Assembly (NCBI RefSeq): GCF_023273855.1
Contig: NZ_CP096884.1
Coordinates: forward strand, 1,612,001-1,676,000
From: Seonamhaeicola sp. ML3
Lineage (GTDB): Bacteria > Bacteroidota > Bacteroidia > Flavobacteriales > Flavobacteriaceae
DNA: 64,000 bases
Direction: 5' to 3'
Shown here: positions 9,040-16,353 of the stretch, in pieces
How the letters are laid out: every line of letters starts with the position of its first letter
Position numbering within the stretch: position 1 is the stretch's first letter
The notes under the pieces: generated by a model
Databases searched by the model: none
The model's input: only the letters and a program-made list of their open reading frames with translations
Told to the model about the DNA's origin: nothing
Translations under genes and position numbers: made by a program

Positions 9040-10008
9040 TTACCTCTTAAAAACCGCATAAACAGGAAAGTGATCACTATAACCGCCTTTATACTTTTTA
9101 CCAACATAGGTTCTAAAGGGCGCACCTTTAAACCTGCCGTTAAAGGTCTTTAGGAAATCTTCATCAAAGATGTTGGCATTGTAATATTCAAATTCATTTT
9201 TTGAACTCTTAAAAAAATTGGAAGTGAAAAATACTTGATCAAATAAACTCCATTGTTTAAATCTGGAAACCGTACCTCTGTTGTAGGTGCGAAGCGCCTC
9301 AAAAGGATTATACAAGCCATAATTTTCAACTAATCTAACTATACTGTTGTTATGAGGTTCGTCGTTAAAATCTCCAATCACAACTATTTTAGAAGCCTCA
9401 TCTTCATGTTTCAAGGAATCTATAATTTCTCCAACCTTTTCAGAGGAGGCTAAACGTTTAAACTCGGTTTCTTTGGTGCCTTCTCTTCTAGAAGACCAAT
9501 GGTTTACAATAACATGGATAAATTCACCATCTAATTCCCCAGAAACCAAGAGAATATCCCTCGTATAATCGGCAGAGCCGTCATCATCGGTCAAGTGAAC
9601 GGTGAAGGTTTCAGAATGAGAGACTTTAAATGCTTCTTTATCGTAAATCAAAGCCACATCGATACCGCGTTCGTCAGGAGATTCGTAATGCACGTAGTCA
9701 TAGTCAAGTCCCTCCAAATGCTTTGTGTCCAATAGGTCTTCAATGACTTTAGTATTTTCAACCTCTGCAAGACCAACAATGGCTGGGTGTTTTCCGGTTT
9801 CCCTTTTACCAATATTTGAAATGGCAAATCCTAGTTTTCTCAGTTTGTTTTTATAGCGTTTAGGCGTCCATTTTTTTGCTGAGCTTGGCAAAAAATCATT
9901 GTCATTGGTGTGTTCATCTTTAGAAATATCAAATAGATTCTCAACATTGTAAAATGCAATAGTTTGCATGTTGTCTTTCACAGGTATATCCCCAAATAAG
10001 TCGCTCAT
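9040..10008 (-). CDS. Endonuclease/exonuclease/phosphatase family protein without signal peptide
   Basis: A second EEP-fold protein of 322 residues, clearly paralogous to the secreted one about 5 kb to the left: YNVENLFD, GLAEVENTKVIEDLL, DERGIDVALIY, NHWSSRREG, GDFNDEP and SDHFPVYAVF all align. In contrast it begins MSDLFGDIPVKDN with no hydrophobic stretch, so it is predicted cytoplasmic. The pair would give one enzyme outside and one inside, with the receptor operon between them. Alternatively translation could start at the internal Met before QTIAFYN, which would not change the localisation call. Confidence 0.85.
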   Translation of the reverse strand: MSDLFGDIPVKDNMQTIAFYNVENLFDISKDEHTNDNDFLPSSAKKWTPKRYKNKLRKLGFAISNIGKRETGKHPAIVGLAEVENTKVIEDLLDTKHLEGLDYDYVHYESPDERGIDVALIYDKEAFKVSHSETFTVHLTDDDGSADYTRDILLVSGELDGEFIHVIVNHWSSRREGTKETEFKRLASSEKVGEIIDSLKHEDEASKIVVIGDFNDEPHNNSIVRLVENYGLYNPFEALRTYNRGTVSRFKQWSLFDQVFFTSNFFKSSKNEFEYYNANIFDEDFLKTFNGRFKGAPFRTYVGKKYKGGYSDHFPVYAVFKR

Positions 10009-10067
10009 ATTCTAAAAATTGATTCTAAAAATATAAAAATAAAGAATGCAAATGATTCTTTATTTTT

Positions 10068-10095
10068 CAGATTCCCGCTTTCGCGAGAATGACAA
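10068..10095. repeat. Dispersed palindromic intergenic repeat (ATTCCCGC type)
   Basis: The element ATTCCCGCTTTCGCGAGAAT followed by GACAA folds into a short hairpin. It belongs to the ATTCC...GGAATGACA class that I recognise as frequent between flavobacterial genes; a related copy lies at 16308-16334. Confidence 0.6.
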
Positions 10096-10106
10096 TTTCA
10101 TTTGAT

Positions 10107-10140
10107 AGCTCAACATTCATTGTTGAGCAGCTCTTTTTTA
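10107..10140 (+). terminator. Terminator-like hairpin without an upstream gene
   Basis: GCTCAACA pairs with TGTTGAGC and a T-rich tract follows within a few bases. It lies between divergent genes, so no rightward transcript is known to reach it. It may end a short unannotated RNA or be part of the neighbouring repeat. Confidence 0.45.
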
Positions 10141-10169
10141 ATTAAAATGGATGCAATTGTGTAACTTTG
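10136..10169 (+). promoter_or_regulatory. Candidate hflX promoter
   Basis: TAACTTTG at 10162-10169 matches the Bacteroidota -7 consensus TAnnTTTG and lies 16 bases before the hflX start. The -33 side is only a T-rich segment, so the call rests mainly on the -7 element. Confidence 0.5.
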
Positions 10170-10185
10170 TACATTATTAAAATTT

Positions 10186-11400
10186 ATGATAGAAAAGAAG
10201 GACATAGCTTTAGAGAAGGCCGTTTTAATTGGAATTATAACCAAAGACCAAGACGAGGTCCAATCTAAAGAATATTTGGATGAACTTGAGTTTTTGACTT
10301 ATACAGCGGGAGGTGAAGTAGTAGGGCGATTTACGCAGAAAATGGATATGCCAAACGCTAAAACTTTTATAGGGTCTGGTAAGATGGAAGATGTCCGTAA
10401 TTTTATTGATGAAAACAAAGTGGGAACTGCCATTTTTGATGATGAATTATCGGCTGCTCAAGAGCGAAACATCAGTAAGATTCTTAATGTAAAAGTTTTA
10501 GATCGAACCAATCTAATCCTTGATATATTTGCGCAACGTGCCCAAACGAGTTATGCCAGAACACAGGTTGAGTTGGCGCAGTGTGAATATTTATTACCAC
10601 GATTAAGAGGTATGTGGACACACCTTGAGCGTCAAAAAGGAGGTATTGGAATGCGTGGTCCTGGTGAAACGGAGATTGAGACCGATAGACGTATTGTACG
10701 CGATAAAATAGCCTTACTAAAAGCCAAAATCAAGACCATTGATAAGCAAATGGCGGTACAACGTGGTAACCGAGGAAAAATGGTTCGTGTGGCCTTGGTG
10801 GGTTATACCAACGTTGGTAAATCTACCTTAATGAATGTGGTGAGCAAAAGTGCTGTTTTTGCCGAAAATAAACTTTTTGCGACTTTAGATACGACTGTTA
10901 GAAAAGTGGTGATTCAGAATTTACCATTCTTATTAAGTGATACGGTAGGTTTTATTAGAAAGTTACCGACTCAATTGGTAGATAGTTTTAAAAGTACCTT
11001 AGATGAGGTTAGGGAAGCTGATTTATTGTTGCATGTTGTTGATATATCACATCCTAATTTTGAAGAGCATATTGCTTCTGTAAACAAGATTTTAGGTGAA
11101 ATAGACAGTAGTGATAAACCAACGATTATGGTGTTTAACAAAATCGATGCCTATAAATCTGAACCTCTTGATGAAGATGATTTAGATACTGGAAGAACCA
11201 AAGCTAATTATAGCTTAGAAGAATGGAAAAACACTTGGATGAGTAAAATTGGTAACAATGCCCTTTTCATTTCTGCAATTAACAAGAGCAATTTAGAAGA
11301 CTTTAAGAAACGTGTTTATGATGAAGTAAGAGATATTCATATTACACGTTTCCCTTATAATCATTTCTTGTATCCAGATTATAATTATGAGGATATGTAA
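10186..11400 (+). CDS. hflX: GTPase HflX
   Basis: A 404-residue ribosome-associated GTPase linked in other bacteria to rescue of stalled or stressed ribosomes. The N-terminal HflX domain (about 1-195) contains the glycine-rich GGIGMRGPGETEIETDRR linker. The G domain starts near residue 204 with the P-loop GYTNVGKST, followed by DTTVR, the G3 motif DTVGFI and the G4 motif NKID. The length is normal for the family. A terminator follows directly, so it is a single-gene transcript. Confidence 0.95.
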   Translation: MIEKKDIALEKAVLIGIITKDQDEVQSKEYLDELEFLTYTAGGEVVGRFTQKMDMPNAKTFIGSGKMEDVRNFIDENKVGTAIFDDELSAAQERNISKILNVKVLDRTNLILDIFAQRAQTSYARTQVELAQCEYLLPRLRGMWTHLERQKGGIGMRGPGETEIETDRRIVRDKIALLKAKIKTIDKQMAVQRGNRGKMVRVALVGYTNVGKSTLMNVVSKSAVFAENKLFATLDTTVRKVVIQNLPFLLSDTVGFIRKLPTQLVDSFKSTLDEVREADLLLHVVDISHPNFEEHIASVNKILGEIDSSDKPTIMVFNKIDAYKSEPLDEDDLDTGRTKANYSLEEWKNTWMSKIGNNALFISAINKSNLEDFKKRVYDEVRDIHITRFPYNHFLYPDYNYEDM

Positions 11401-11404
11401 TAAT

Positions 11405-11436
11405 AAAAAGGCATCTGTTTAAGATGCCTTTTTTAT
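11405..11436. terminator. Bidirectional terminator between hflX and the DUF3078 gene
   Basis: AAAAAGGCATCT pairs with AGATGCCTTTTT around a four-base loop, with A and T tracts on either side, so it can serve both convergent genes. Confidence 0.85.
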
Positions 11437-11452
11437 TTATAGTTGTTACTAT

Positions 11453-12379
11453 TTAGAATTTATAGCTTAATCCAAGCGTCCAATACGTTTGTAAATCGTT
11501 GTCTACATCGTCAAATCCAGTTGCTGTTGCAGGAGTTTGTGCTAAAGCATAGTTTAAAGCTTCTTGTTTGTTGCTTCGTAAACCAAAATCAAAACCAACA
11601 CCAATCATTTTCCAAAGGGTGTAACCAAATGAGTTGGTCCATGTCCAGCTTGAGAAATCTCCGCTTTTGTAGCTTTGGAAGGTAGATAGGTTTGTTTTAA
11701 AGTTTACTGCACCAATTTGTCTGGTATAGTCAGCTACTATTTTAGCCCCTAAAGAAGATTCAAAAACCGTGTCGCCACTACTAAACACAAAGTTGTAGTT
11801 TAGTGGGTGTATTACCACTACAAGGTTTTTAGTCGGTGTCCACGTTCCACCAATACCTAAATCTAAATATCCAGGGTCATTAAAGTTGTCTAACAATGTG
11901 GTTCTATATTCTCCCATTCCCGAAATGGCAAACTTGTCACTAAGTTTTCTACCATATAATGAAGAAATATTAAACACATCGGTTGTAGGATTGAAACTGT
12001 CATCATCGTTTGGGTTGTCCTTATCATCTAATTTTACCCAGTTTAAGTTTGTGGTTAACGCGTTTCTCCAAAAGAATTTATCTTCTATAAGGTTTGCAAA
12101 AGCGTTAACAGTAAAGCCAATATTACCCGAGCTATTATTTGGTGTTCCTTGTGCGTACCAGTTATTGAAGTTAGACAAGCTACCTCCAATGGTACCAAAA
12201 GCTCCCGTTCTCCAACCTGGTAAAGCATCTATTTGAGCTTGTAATGCATTTGCTTCTGCTTGGGCTGCATCTGCCTCAGCTTGTTTTTCAGCTTTTTTAG
12301 TTTGTAGTTCTTCTTTAGTCTGGGCATTTAAGGATATTGCTCCAAAAATCAACACAGCGAATAGTAATACTTTTTTCAT
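11453..12379 (-). CDS. DUF3078 outer-membrane protein
   Basis: A predicted outer-membrane beta-barrel typical of Bacteroidota. I place the start at the Met opening MKKVLLFAVLIFGAISLNAQ, a clean signal peptide, rather than eleven codons upstream. After cleavage there is an Ala/Glu/Lys-rich helical stretch (about 22-47, QAEADAAQAEANALQAQ) and then a barrel with many aromatic strands ending in YWTLGLSYKF. The family's function is not known to me. A CAAATATA element (minus-strand TATATTTG) 31 bases upstream suggests its own promoter, separate from the SUF genes. Confidence 0.8.
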   Translation of the reverse strand: MKKVLLFAVLIFGAISLNAQTKEELQTKKAEKQAEADAAQAEANALQAQIDALPGWRTGAFGTIGGSLSNFNNWYAQGTPNNSSGNIGFTVNAFANLIEDKFFWRNALTTNLNWVKLDDKDNPNDDDSFNPTTDVFNISSLYGRKLSDKFAISGMGEYRTTLLDNFNDPGYLDLGIGGTWTPTKNLVVVIHPLNYNFVFSSGDTVFESSLGAKIVADYTRQIGAVNFKTNLSTFQSYKSGDFSSWTWTNSFGYTLWKMIGVGFDFGLRSNKQEALNYALAQTPATATGFDDVDNDLQTYWTLGLSYKF

Positions 12380-12409
12380 ACGTAAAATTTGATTTTGTAA
12401 AAGTTTTTG

Positions 12410-12417
12410 CAAATATA
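12410..12417 (-). promoter_or_regulatory. -7 promoter element of the DUF3078 gene
   Basis: On the minus strand this reads TATATTTG, an exact match to TAnnTTTG, 30 bases from the start codon. No convincing -33 TTG sits at 19-20 bases, so the promoter is only half supported. Confidence 0.45.
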
Positions 12418-12454
12418 ACTGTTAGACCCATTTAAGACTTTAGGTCACAAAGAA

Positions 12455-12961
12455 TTATTTGTTTTTAAATAATGGAACCGAAGAGCAAGCCTCCCCATAC
12501 ATTATTGATTTAGCAACAGGTTTTAACTTGTTGGCTAACATGATATAGGCATTTTGGGGAACGGGTTTGTTGGCACAGCCTTTAATGATTATGGGTTTGC
12601 CCTCATATTCCTCAATAGGTAGGCTGCTAATAATATCTTGATAAACAGAAGTTTCTAGTATTTCTAAATCACCAATAACAACTTTTTTTACAAAAGGTTC
12701 TAGTTGAATGCTCAGTAGCATATAAGCCCAGCCAGGAATAATGGCATCTGTACTACAGGTTAAAGCCACATAACTGTCTTTATATTGAGACCAGTCATTA
12801 GATTTGACGTGTTCCCTAAAATCTTTTTCACGTAAAACAAAGCCCTCAAATAGCCAATCTTTAATGTCAAATAAAACACGTTTGCCTTCAGGATAAAAAT
12901 CCTCAAGGTCTAAGGTAACTAGTTTACTGTTCGCTACGCGATTTATGATTTCGTCTGCCAT
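12455..12961 (-). CDS. DUF2480 family protein
   Basis: A 168-residue cytoplasmic protein of the Bacteroidota-restricted DUF2480 family. Recognisable features are the N-terminal LDLEDFYPEGKRVLFDIKDWL, a central TCSTDAIIPGWAYMLL and a C-terminal IIIKGCANKPVPQNAYIML with conserved cysteines (about 69, 133 and 158). It lies downstream of the SUF genes in the same direction, and flavobacterial genomes commonly keep it there. A link to Fe-S assembly is guilt by association; no enzymatic motif is visible. Confidence 0.75.
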   Translation of the reverse strand: MADEIINRVANSKLVTLDLEDFYPEGKRVLFDIKDWLFEGFVLREKDFREHVKSNDWSQYKDSYVALTCSTDAIIPGWAYMLLSIQLEPFVKKVVIGDLEILETSVYQDIISSLPIEEYEGKPIIIKGCANKPVPQNAYIMLANKLKPVAKSIMYGEACSSVPLFKNK

Positions 12962-13000
12962 TGTAAAAAGTTCAAAGTTAAAAGTTCAAGGTTTTGGGTT

Positions 13001-13033
13001 ACTGCAAACTGTAACTGAATACTGCCACTGAAT
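13001..13033. repeat. ACTG-rich dispersed repeat
   Basis: A run of ACTGnn-type units (ACTGCAAACTG, AACTGAATACTG, CCACTGAA) fills the spacer between the DUF2480 and DUF59 genes. The last bases overlap the DUF59 stop codon. Similar strings are common between flavobacterial genes in my experience. Confidence 0.5.
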
Positions 13034-13359
13034 TAAAGCATCCCCAATTCCAACTTAGCTTCTTCACTCATTAAATCTTGAGACCATGGTGGGTCGAAAG
13101 TAATCTCCACTTCAGCATCTTTCACCTCATTTAACGATTTTACTTTTTCCTCAACTTCCAATGGTAAAGTTTCAGCCACCGGACAGTTAGGTGTTGTTAA
13201 GGTCATAAGTATTTTAACGTCGTAATCTTCGTTTACGAATACATCGTATATCAGCCCTAATTCGTAGATATCCACAGGAATTTCTGGGTCATAAATAGTT
13301 TTTAAAACATTTACTATTTTTTCACCTAGGGCGTTTGTGTCTATTGTTGTATCACTCAT
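13033..13359 (-). CDS. SUF-associated DUF59 (MIP18 family) Fe-S assembly protein
   Basis: A 108-residue protein of the DUF59/MIP18 family (SufT-like), which helps Fe-S cluster assembly or delivery. The family landmarks are IYDPEIPVDIYELGLIYDV near residues 17-35, MTLTTPNCPVAE with the conserved Cys near 60, and VEITFDPPWSQDLM near the end. It follows sufE in the SUF gene set and is separated from its neighbours by repeat-bearing spacers. Confidence 0.9.
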   Translation of the reverse strand: MSDTTIDTNALGEKIVNVLKTIYDPEIPVDIYELGLIYDVFVNEDYDVKILMTLTTPNCPVAETLPLEVEEKVKSLNEVKDAEVEITFDPPWSQDLMSEEAKLELGML

Positions 13360-13375
13360 ATTTAAATGTTTATGC

Positions 13376-13423
13376 GTTTATTTGTTGAGTCGTTTAAACG
13401 AATACACGTATCAACGAATAAAC
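13376..13423. repeat. Inverted repeat in the SUF spacer
   Basis: GTTTATTTGTTGA pairs with TCAACGAATAAAC (12 of 13 positions) around a 22-base centre. There is no T tract in the right place, so this looks like a dispersed repeat rather than a terminator. Confidence 0.5.
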
Positions 13424-13846
13424 CTAGTTGAGTTGTGTTTGATACGCTATTGCGTACATTTTTAACTGTTTTACCATACTTACCAGCCCGTTGGCACGAG
13501 TAGGCGATAAATGCTCCTTTAATCCAATTTTGTCAATAAAACCGGTGTCGGCATCAATGATGTCTTTTGGATTCTGATTTGAAAATGCTCGAATTAAAAT
13601 CGCAATGATACCTTTTGTAATGATGGCGTCACTATCGGCTGTAAATTCTAATTTATCATCTTTCATTTCAGCATGAACCCAAACTTTACTTTGGCAACCT
13701 TTAATAATGTTGCTTTCGGTTTTGTATTGGTCGTCAATCAAGGGCAATTCTTTCCCTAAATCTATCATGTATTGGTAACGCTCTTCCCAATCGTCAAACA
13801 TTGAGAATTCGTCAATTATTTCGTTTTGAATGTCTTCAATCGTCAC
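13424..13846 (-). CDS. sufE: SufE sulfur-acceptor protein
   Basis: A 140-residue SufE family protein that takes persulfide sulfur from the SufS cysteine desulfurase and passes it to the SufBCD scaffold. The conserved acceptor Cys is in IKGCQSKVWVHAE (about residue 51), and the family pattern D-W-E-x-R-Y-x-Y-x-I-x-L-G-K is at the N-terminus. It is separated from sufS by a META-domain lipoprotein gene and repeats. Confidence 0.93.
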   Translation of the reverse strand: MTIEDIQNEIIDEFSMFDDWEERYQYMIDLGKELPLIDDQYKTESNIIKGCQSKVWVHAEMKDDKLEFTADSDAIITKGIIAILIRAFSNQNPKDIIDADTGFIDKIGLKEHLSPTRANGLVSMVKQLKMYAIAYQTQLN

Positions 13847-13864
13847 AGTGTCAAATTTTAATTG

Positions 13865-13946
13865 TTGTCACCTCGAGCGGAGTCGAGAGGTTTCTCATTT
13901 TTGTTAGTTATACCAATTGAGGTCTCGACTCCGCTCGACCTGACAA
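13865..13946. repeat. Long inverted repeat (CTCGAGCGGAGTCGAGAG type)
   Basis: TTGTCA-CCTCGAGCGGAGTCGAGAG on the left pairs with CTCGACTCCGCTCGACCTGACAA on the right, an almost perfect stem of more than 20 bases around a 28-base loop. It is far more G+C-rich than its surroundings. It fits the dispersed non-coding hairpins of flavobacteria. Confidence 0.75.
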
Positions 13947-13982
13947 TACTAATTAAACGCAAAAATACGATAACTAAAGTTG

Positions 13983-14741
13983 CTATTCAATGTTTTGAGC
14001 TATTGATAAGATTTCTTTAACAAGATTAGTAATGGCTGTATTTGGGTTGCCATGGTCAAAACTTGGTGTTTCGTATGTTTTTCCATTTAGAGTTACTTTT
14101 AGCTTAGCAATAGCTGCACCATCAAATAAGCGTTTTTGGGAAGGTGCGTCTAAACTCGAGAGGGTTTCTATATTGATAGTCTTAATAAGATTAATTAGTT
14201 TATCCCATTGTTCATCTGTGCATCCCATTTTAGTTATGCTGCCATTCCTTTCATTTTGAACCGAAATAGACTTTTCGTTAATTTGAATGACCTGAAAACT
14301 ATTTCGGGAGTGTTGATTGTATTCTAATGAAATGGCTAAGTCTTGTTTCGTAGCTTCCATTAAAACTCTATCTCCATTTGAAAATATCAATGTATCGCCT
14401 TTTACTGAAAACAAGTTCACTTTAGATAGTGCATCCAACATTTTGCTTTCCACATCGTTGAATTTTGGAGAACACATCATTCGGGTTGATCCTATAGGTC
14501 CAAACCGTAAACCATTATCAATAGTTCCAAACGACCCAAAGAAACGGTTACATCCAGAAAATCCTGAGACTTGTTTAGTGGAATCGTTAAAGGTAATATT
14601 CAGATTAAATTCTGAAACATCATTTCCATTTAAAGTTGTAATGTTGAAGGTGTCATTCAACATAGTATTTTGTTTTTGGCCATTAGAATTATCACATGTT
14701 TTTAATGCCATAACACTGAATAGCATCAGTATCCATTTCAT
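13983..14741 (-). CDS. META domain lipoprotein
   Basis: A 252-residue lipoprotein (short signal peptide with LKTC, Cys16). Residues about 30-130 form a META/HslJ-like domain: FSGCNRFFGSFG and the RMMCSPKFNDVESKMLDAL segment are characteristic. The C-terminal half (about 135-252) resembles a second small domain with KMGCTDEQWDKL and LNGKTYETPSFDHG and is not assigned. Its envelope location contrasts with the cytoplasmic SUF proteins on either side, and repeats flank it on both sides, so it is probably an interloper in the gene cluster. Confidence 0.75.
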   Translation of the reverse strand: MKWILMLFSVMALKTCDNSNGQKQNTMLNDTFNITTLNGNDVSEFNLNITFNDSTKQVSGFSGCNRFFGSFGTIDNGLRFGPIGSTRMMCSPKFNDVESKMLDALSKVNLFSVKGDTLIFSNGDRVLMEATKQDLAISLEYNQHSRNSFQVIQINEKSISVQNERNGSITKMGCTDEQWDKLINLIKTINIETLSSLDAPSQKRLFDGAAIAKLKVTLNGKTYETPSFDHGNPNTAITNLVKEILSIAQNIE

Positions 14742-14796
14742 ATTACTAAAATTTTAAAAATGAAAGTACAAAAAAGATGCCTAAATTAAAGAGTCC

Positions 14797-14908
14797 TTGT
14801 CATTCTGAGCGAGGCACGAGCGCGAGAATCTGTAAAATGGATTTACAAATAATTACTAGTTCGGTTTTAAAAGAGATTGCTACGTCGCTATGCGCCTCAC
14901 AATGACGT
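14797..14908. repeat. Paired inverted dispersed repeats between sufS and the META gene
   Basis: The left end TTGTCATTCTGAGCGAGG... and the right end, read on the other strand (CATTGTGAGGCGCATAGCG...AATCTC), are diverged inverted copies of the same CATTCTGAG...AATCT element around an A+T-rich centre. The 314-base gap between sufS and the META gene contains this and the next repeat and no gene I can support. Confidence 0.6.
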
Positions 14909-14996
14909 CTTACTTTGTGGGACACGTTTTACACTTAGCTTGATGAAGTAAAGTATATTTCAGAATCTTTTCCTTTTAGTTAATACAAATTATGAG

Positions 14997-15043
14997 AACC
15001 TGAAATACTGAAACAAGTTCAGCACAGGCAAGTTCAAGTTGAC
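14997..15043. repeat. CCTGAAA...CAAGTTCAG-type repeat
   Basis: ACCTGAAATACTGAAACAAG and the following TTCAGCACAGGCAAGTTCA resemble the ATCCTGAAACAAGTTCAGGAT class of flavobacterial intergenic repeats. A relative lies upstream of xth at 39484-39530. Confidence 0.45.
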
Positions 15044-15054
15044 AAAGGTGTTTG

Positions 15055-16269
15055 TCAGGATAGCATCATTTGGGCTTTTTTAATACCCGCAACTAAAACA
15101 TCAATTTCAGCTTTGGTATTATAAAAAGCAAAAGAAGCTCTTATAGTTCCTGGGATTTTGTAGTAGTCCATTATGGGTTGTGCGCAGTGATGCCCCGTAC
15201 GAACGGCAATACCCAATTTATCTAAAATAGAACCAACATCATAAGGATGAATACCTTCTAGATTAAATGATATCACAGATGTTTTATTTTTAGCTGTACC
15301 GTAAATTTTTAAACCTTCAATTTCTAGAAGTTTTTGGGTAGCGTATTCCAATAATTCATTTTCGTATGCTGCAATGGCTTCAAAACCAATAGTATTCATG
15401 TAATCTATAGCAGCTCCAAAAACAATGCCGCCAGCTATATTAGGTGTGCCGGCTTCAAACTTATGTGGTAAATCGGCATAGGTGGTTTTTTCAAATGTTA
15501 CCTCAGCAATCATTTCACCGCCCCCTTGGTATGGAGGAAGTTTGTTTAACCATGCTTCTTTACCATAAAGCATTCCTACTCCCGTTGGGCCACACATTTT
15601 ATGTGCAGAGGTTACATAAAAATCAACGTCCAACTCTTGAACATCTGGTTTTATATGCGGACAAGCTTGCGCACCATCAATTAAAACCGCTGCACCTACA
15701 GCATGCGCCTTTTTAATGATATATTCAATAGGGTTAATAGTTCCTAAAGCATTAGATATGTGGTTGGTGAAAACTAATTTTGTGTTTTCGGAAAGGAGCT
15801 TGTCGTATTCAGACATTACTAATTCGCCTTCGTCATTCATAGGAATGACTTTAAGGATAGCTCCAGTACGTTCACATAACATTTGCCATGGCACAATATT
15901 GCTATGATGCTCTAAGGCAGAAACAATGATGTCATCTCCTTTCTTAAGAAGAGAGGAAAATCCATTGGCTACTAGGTTAATACTATCTGTAGTTCCAGAG
16001 GTGAATATAATCTCATGTGCATGTTTCGCATTAAAATGATGCTGTATTTTTTGTCTGGATTGTTCGTATAAATCCGTAGCTTCTTGGCTTAGTGTATGCA
16101 CACCACGGTGAATGTTCGAGTTGTAGTTATGGTAATAATTTACAATAGCATCAATAACTTGTTGCGGTGTTTGAGACGTAGCTGCATTGTCAAAATACAC
16201 TAAAGGTTTACCATTAACTTCTCTGGAAAGAATGGGGAAATCTTTTCTTATTTCTTCAACGTCTAACAT
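15055..16269 (-). CDS. sufS: Cysteine desulfurase SufS
   Basis: A 404-residue PLP-dependent class V aminotransferase-fold enzyme that removes sulfur from cysteine and hands it to SufE. The PLP lysine is in TSAHKMCGPTG (about residue 224), and the catalytic persulfide Cys is in RTGHHCAQP (about 361). EHHSN and DGAQACPH are the other cofactor-site segments. Length and the short group II loop around the Cys fit SufS rather than IscS. It follows sufD after a spacer that holds a palindromic repeat. Confidence 0.96.
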   Translation of the reverse strand: MLDVEEIRKDFPILSREVNGKPLVYFDNAATSQTPQQVIDAIVNYYHNYNSNIHRGVHTLSQEATDLYEQSRQKIQHHFNAKHAHEIIFTSGTTDSINLVANGFSSLLKKGDDIIVSALEHHSNIVPWQMLCERTGAILKVIPMNDEGELVMSEYDKLLSENTKLVFTNHISNALGTINPIEYIIKKAHAVGAAVLIDGAQACPHIKPDVQELDVDFYVTSAHKMCGPTGVGMLYGKEAWLNKLPPYQGGGEMIAEVTFEKTTYADLPHKFEAGTPNIAGGIVFGAAIDYMNTIGFEAIAAYENELLEYATQKLLEIEGLKIYGTAKNKTSVISFNLEGIHPYDVGSILDKLGIAVRTGHHCAQPIMDYYKIPGTIRASFAFYNTKAEIDVLVAGIKKAQMMLS

Positions 16270-16307
16270 ACTTTTGTTATAGCCTTTATACTTGTCTAAA
16301 AATTTGT

Positions 16308-16334
16308 GGATTCCAGTCTTCGCCGGAATGACAG
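16308..16334. repeat. ATTCC-type palindromic repeat between sufD and sufS
   Basis: GGATTCCAGTCTTCGCCGGAATGACAG contains ATTCC...GGAAT as a short hairpin. It is the same class as the element at 10068-10095. Confidence 0.6.
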
Positions 16335-16353
16335 CTTAAAGTTTCCGAAAAAG

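Noticed and set aside
13865-13946. Long hairpin considered as an intrinsic terminator of the SUF genes
   Set aside because: There is no T tract after either arm and the loop is 28 bases; it fits a dispersed repeat better.
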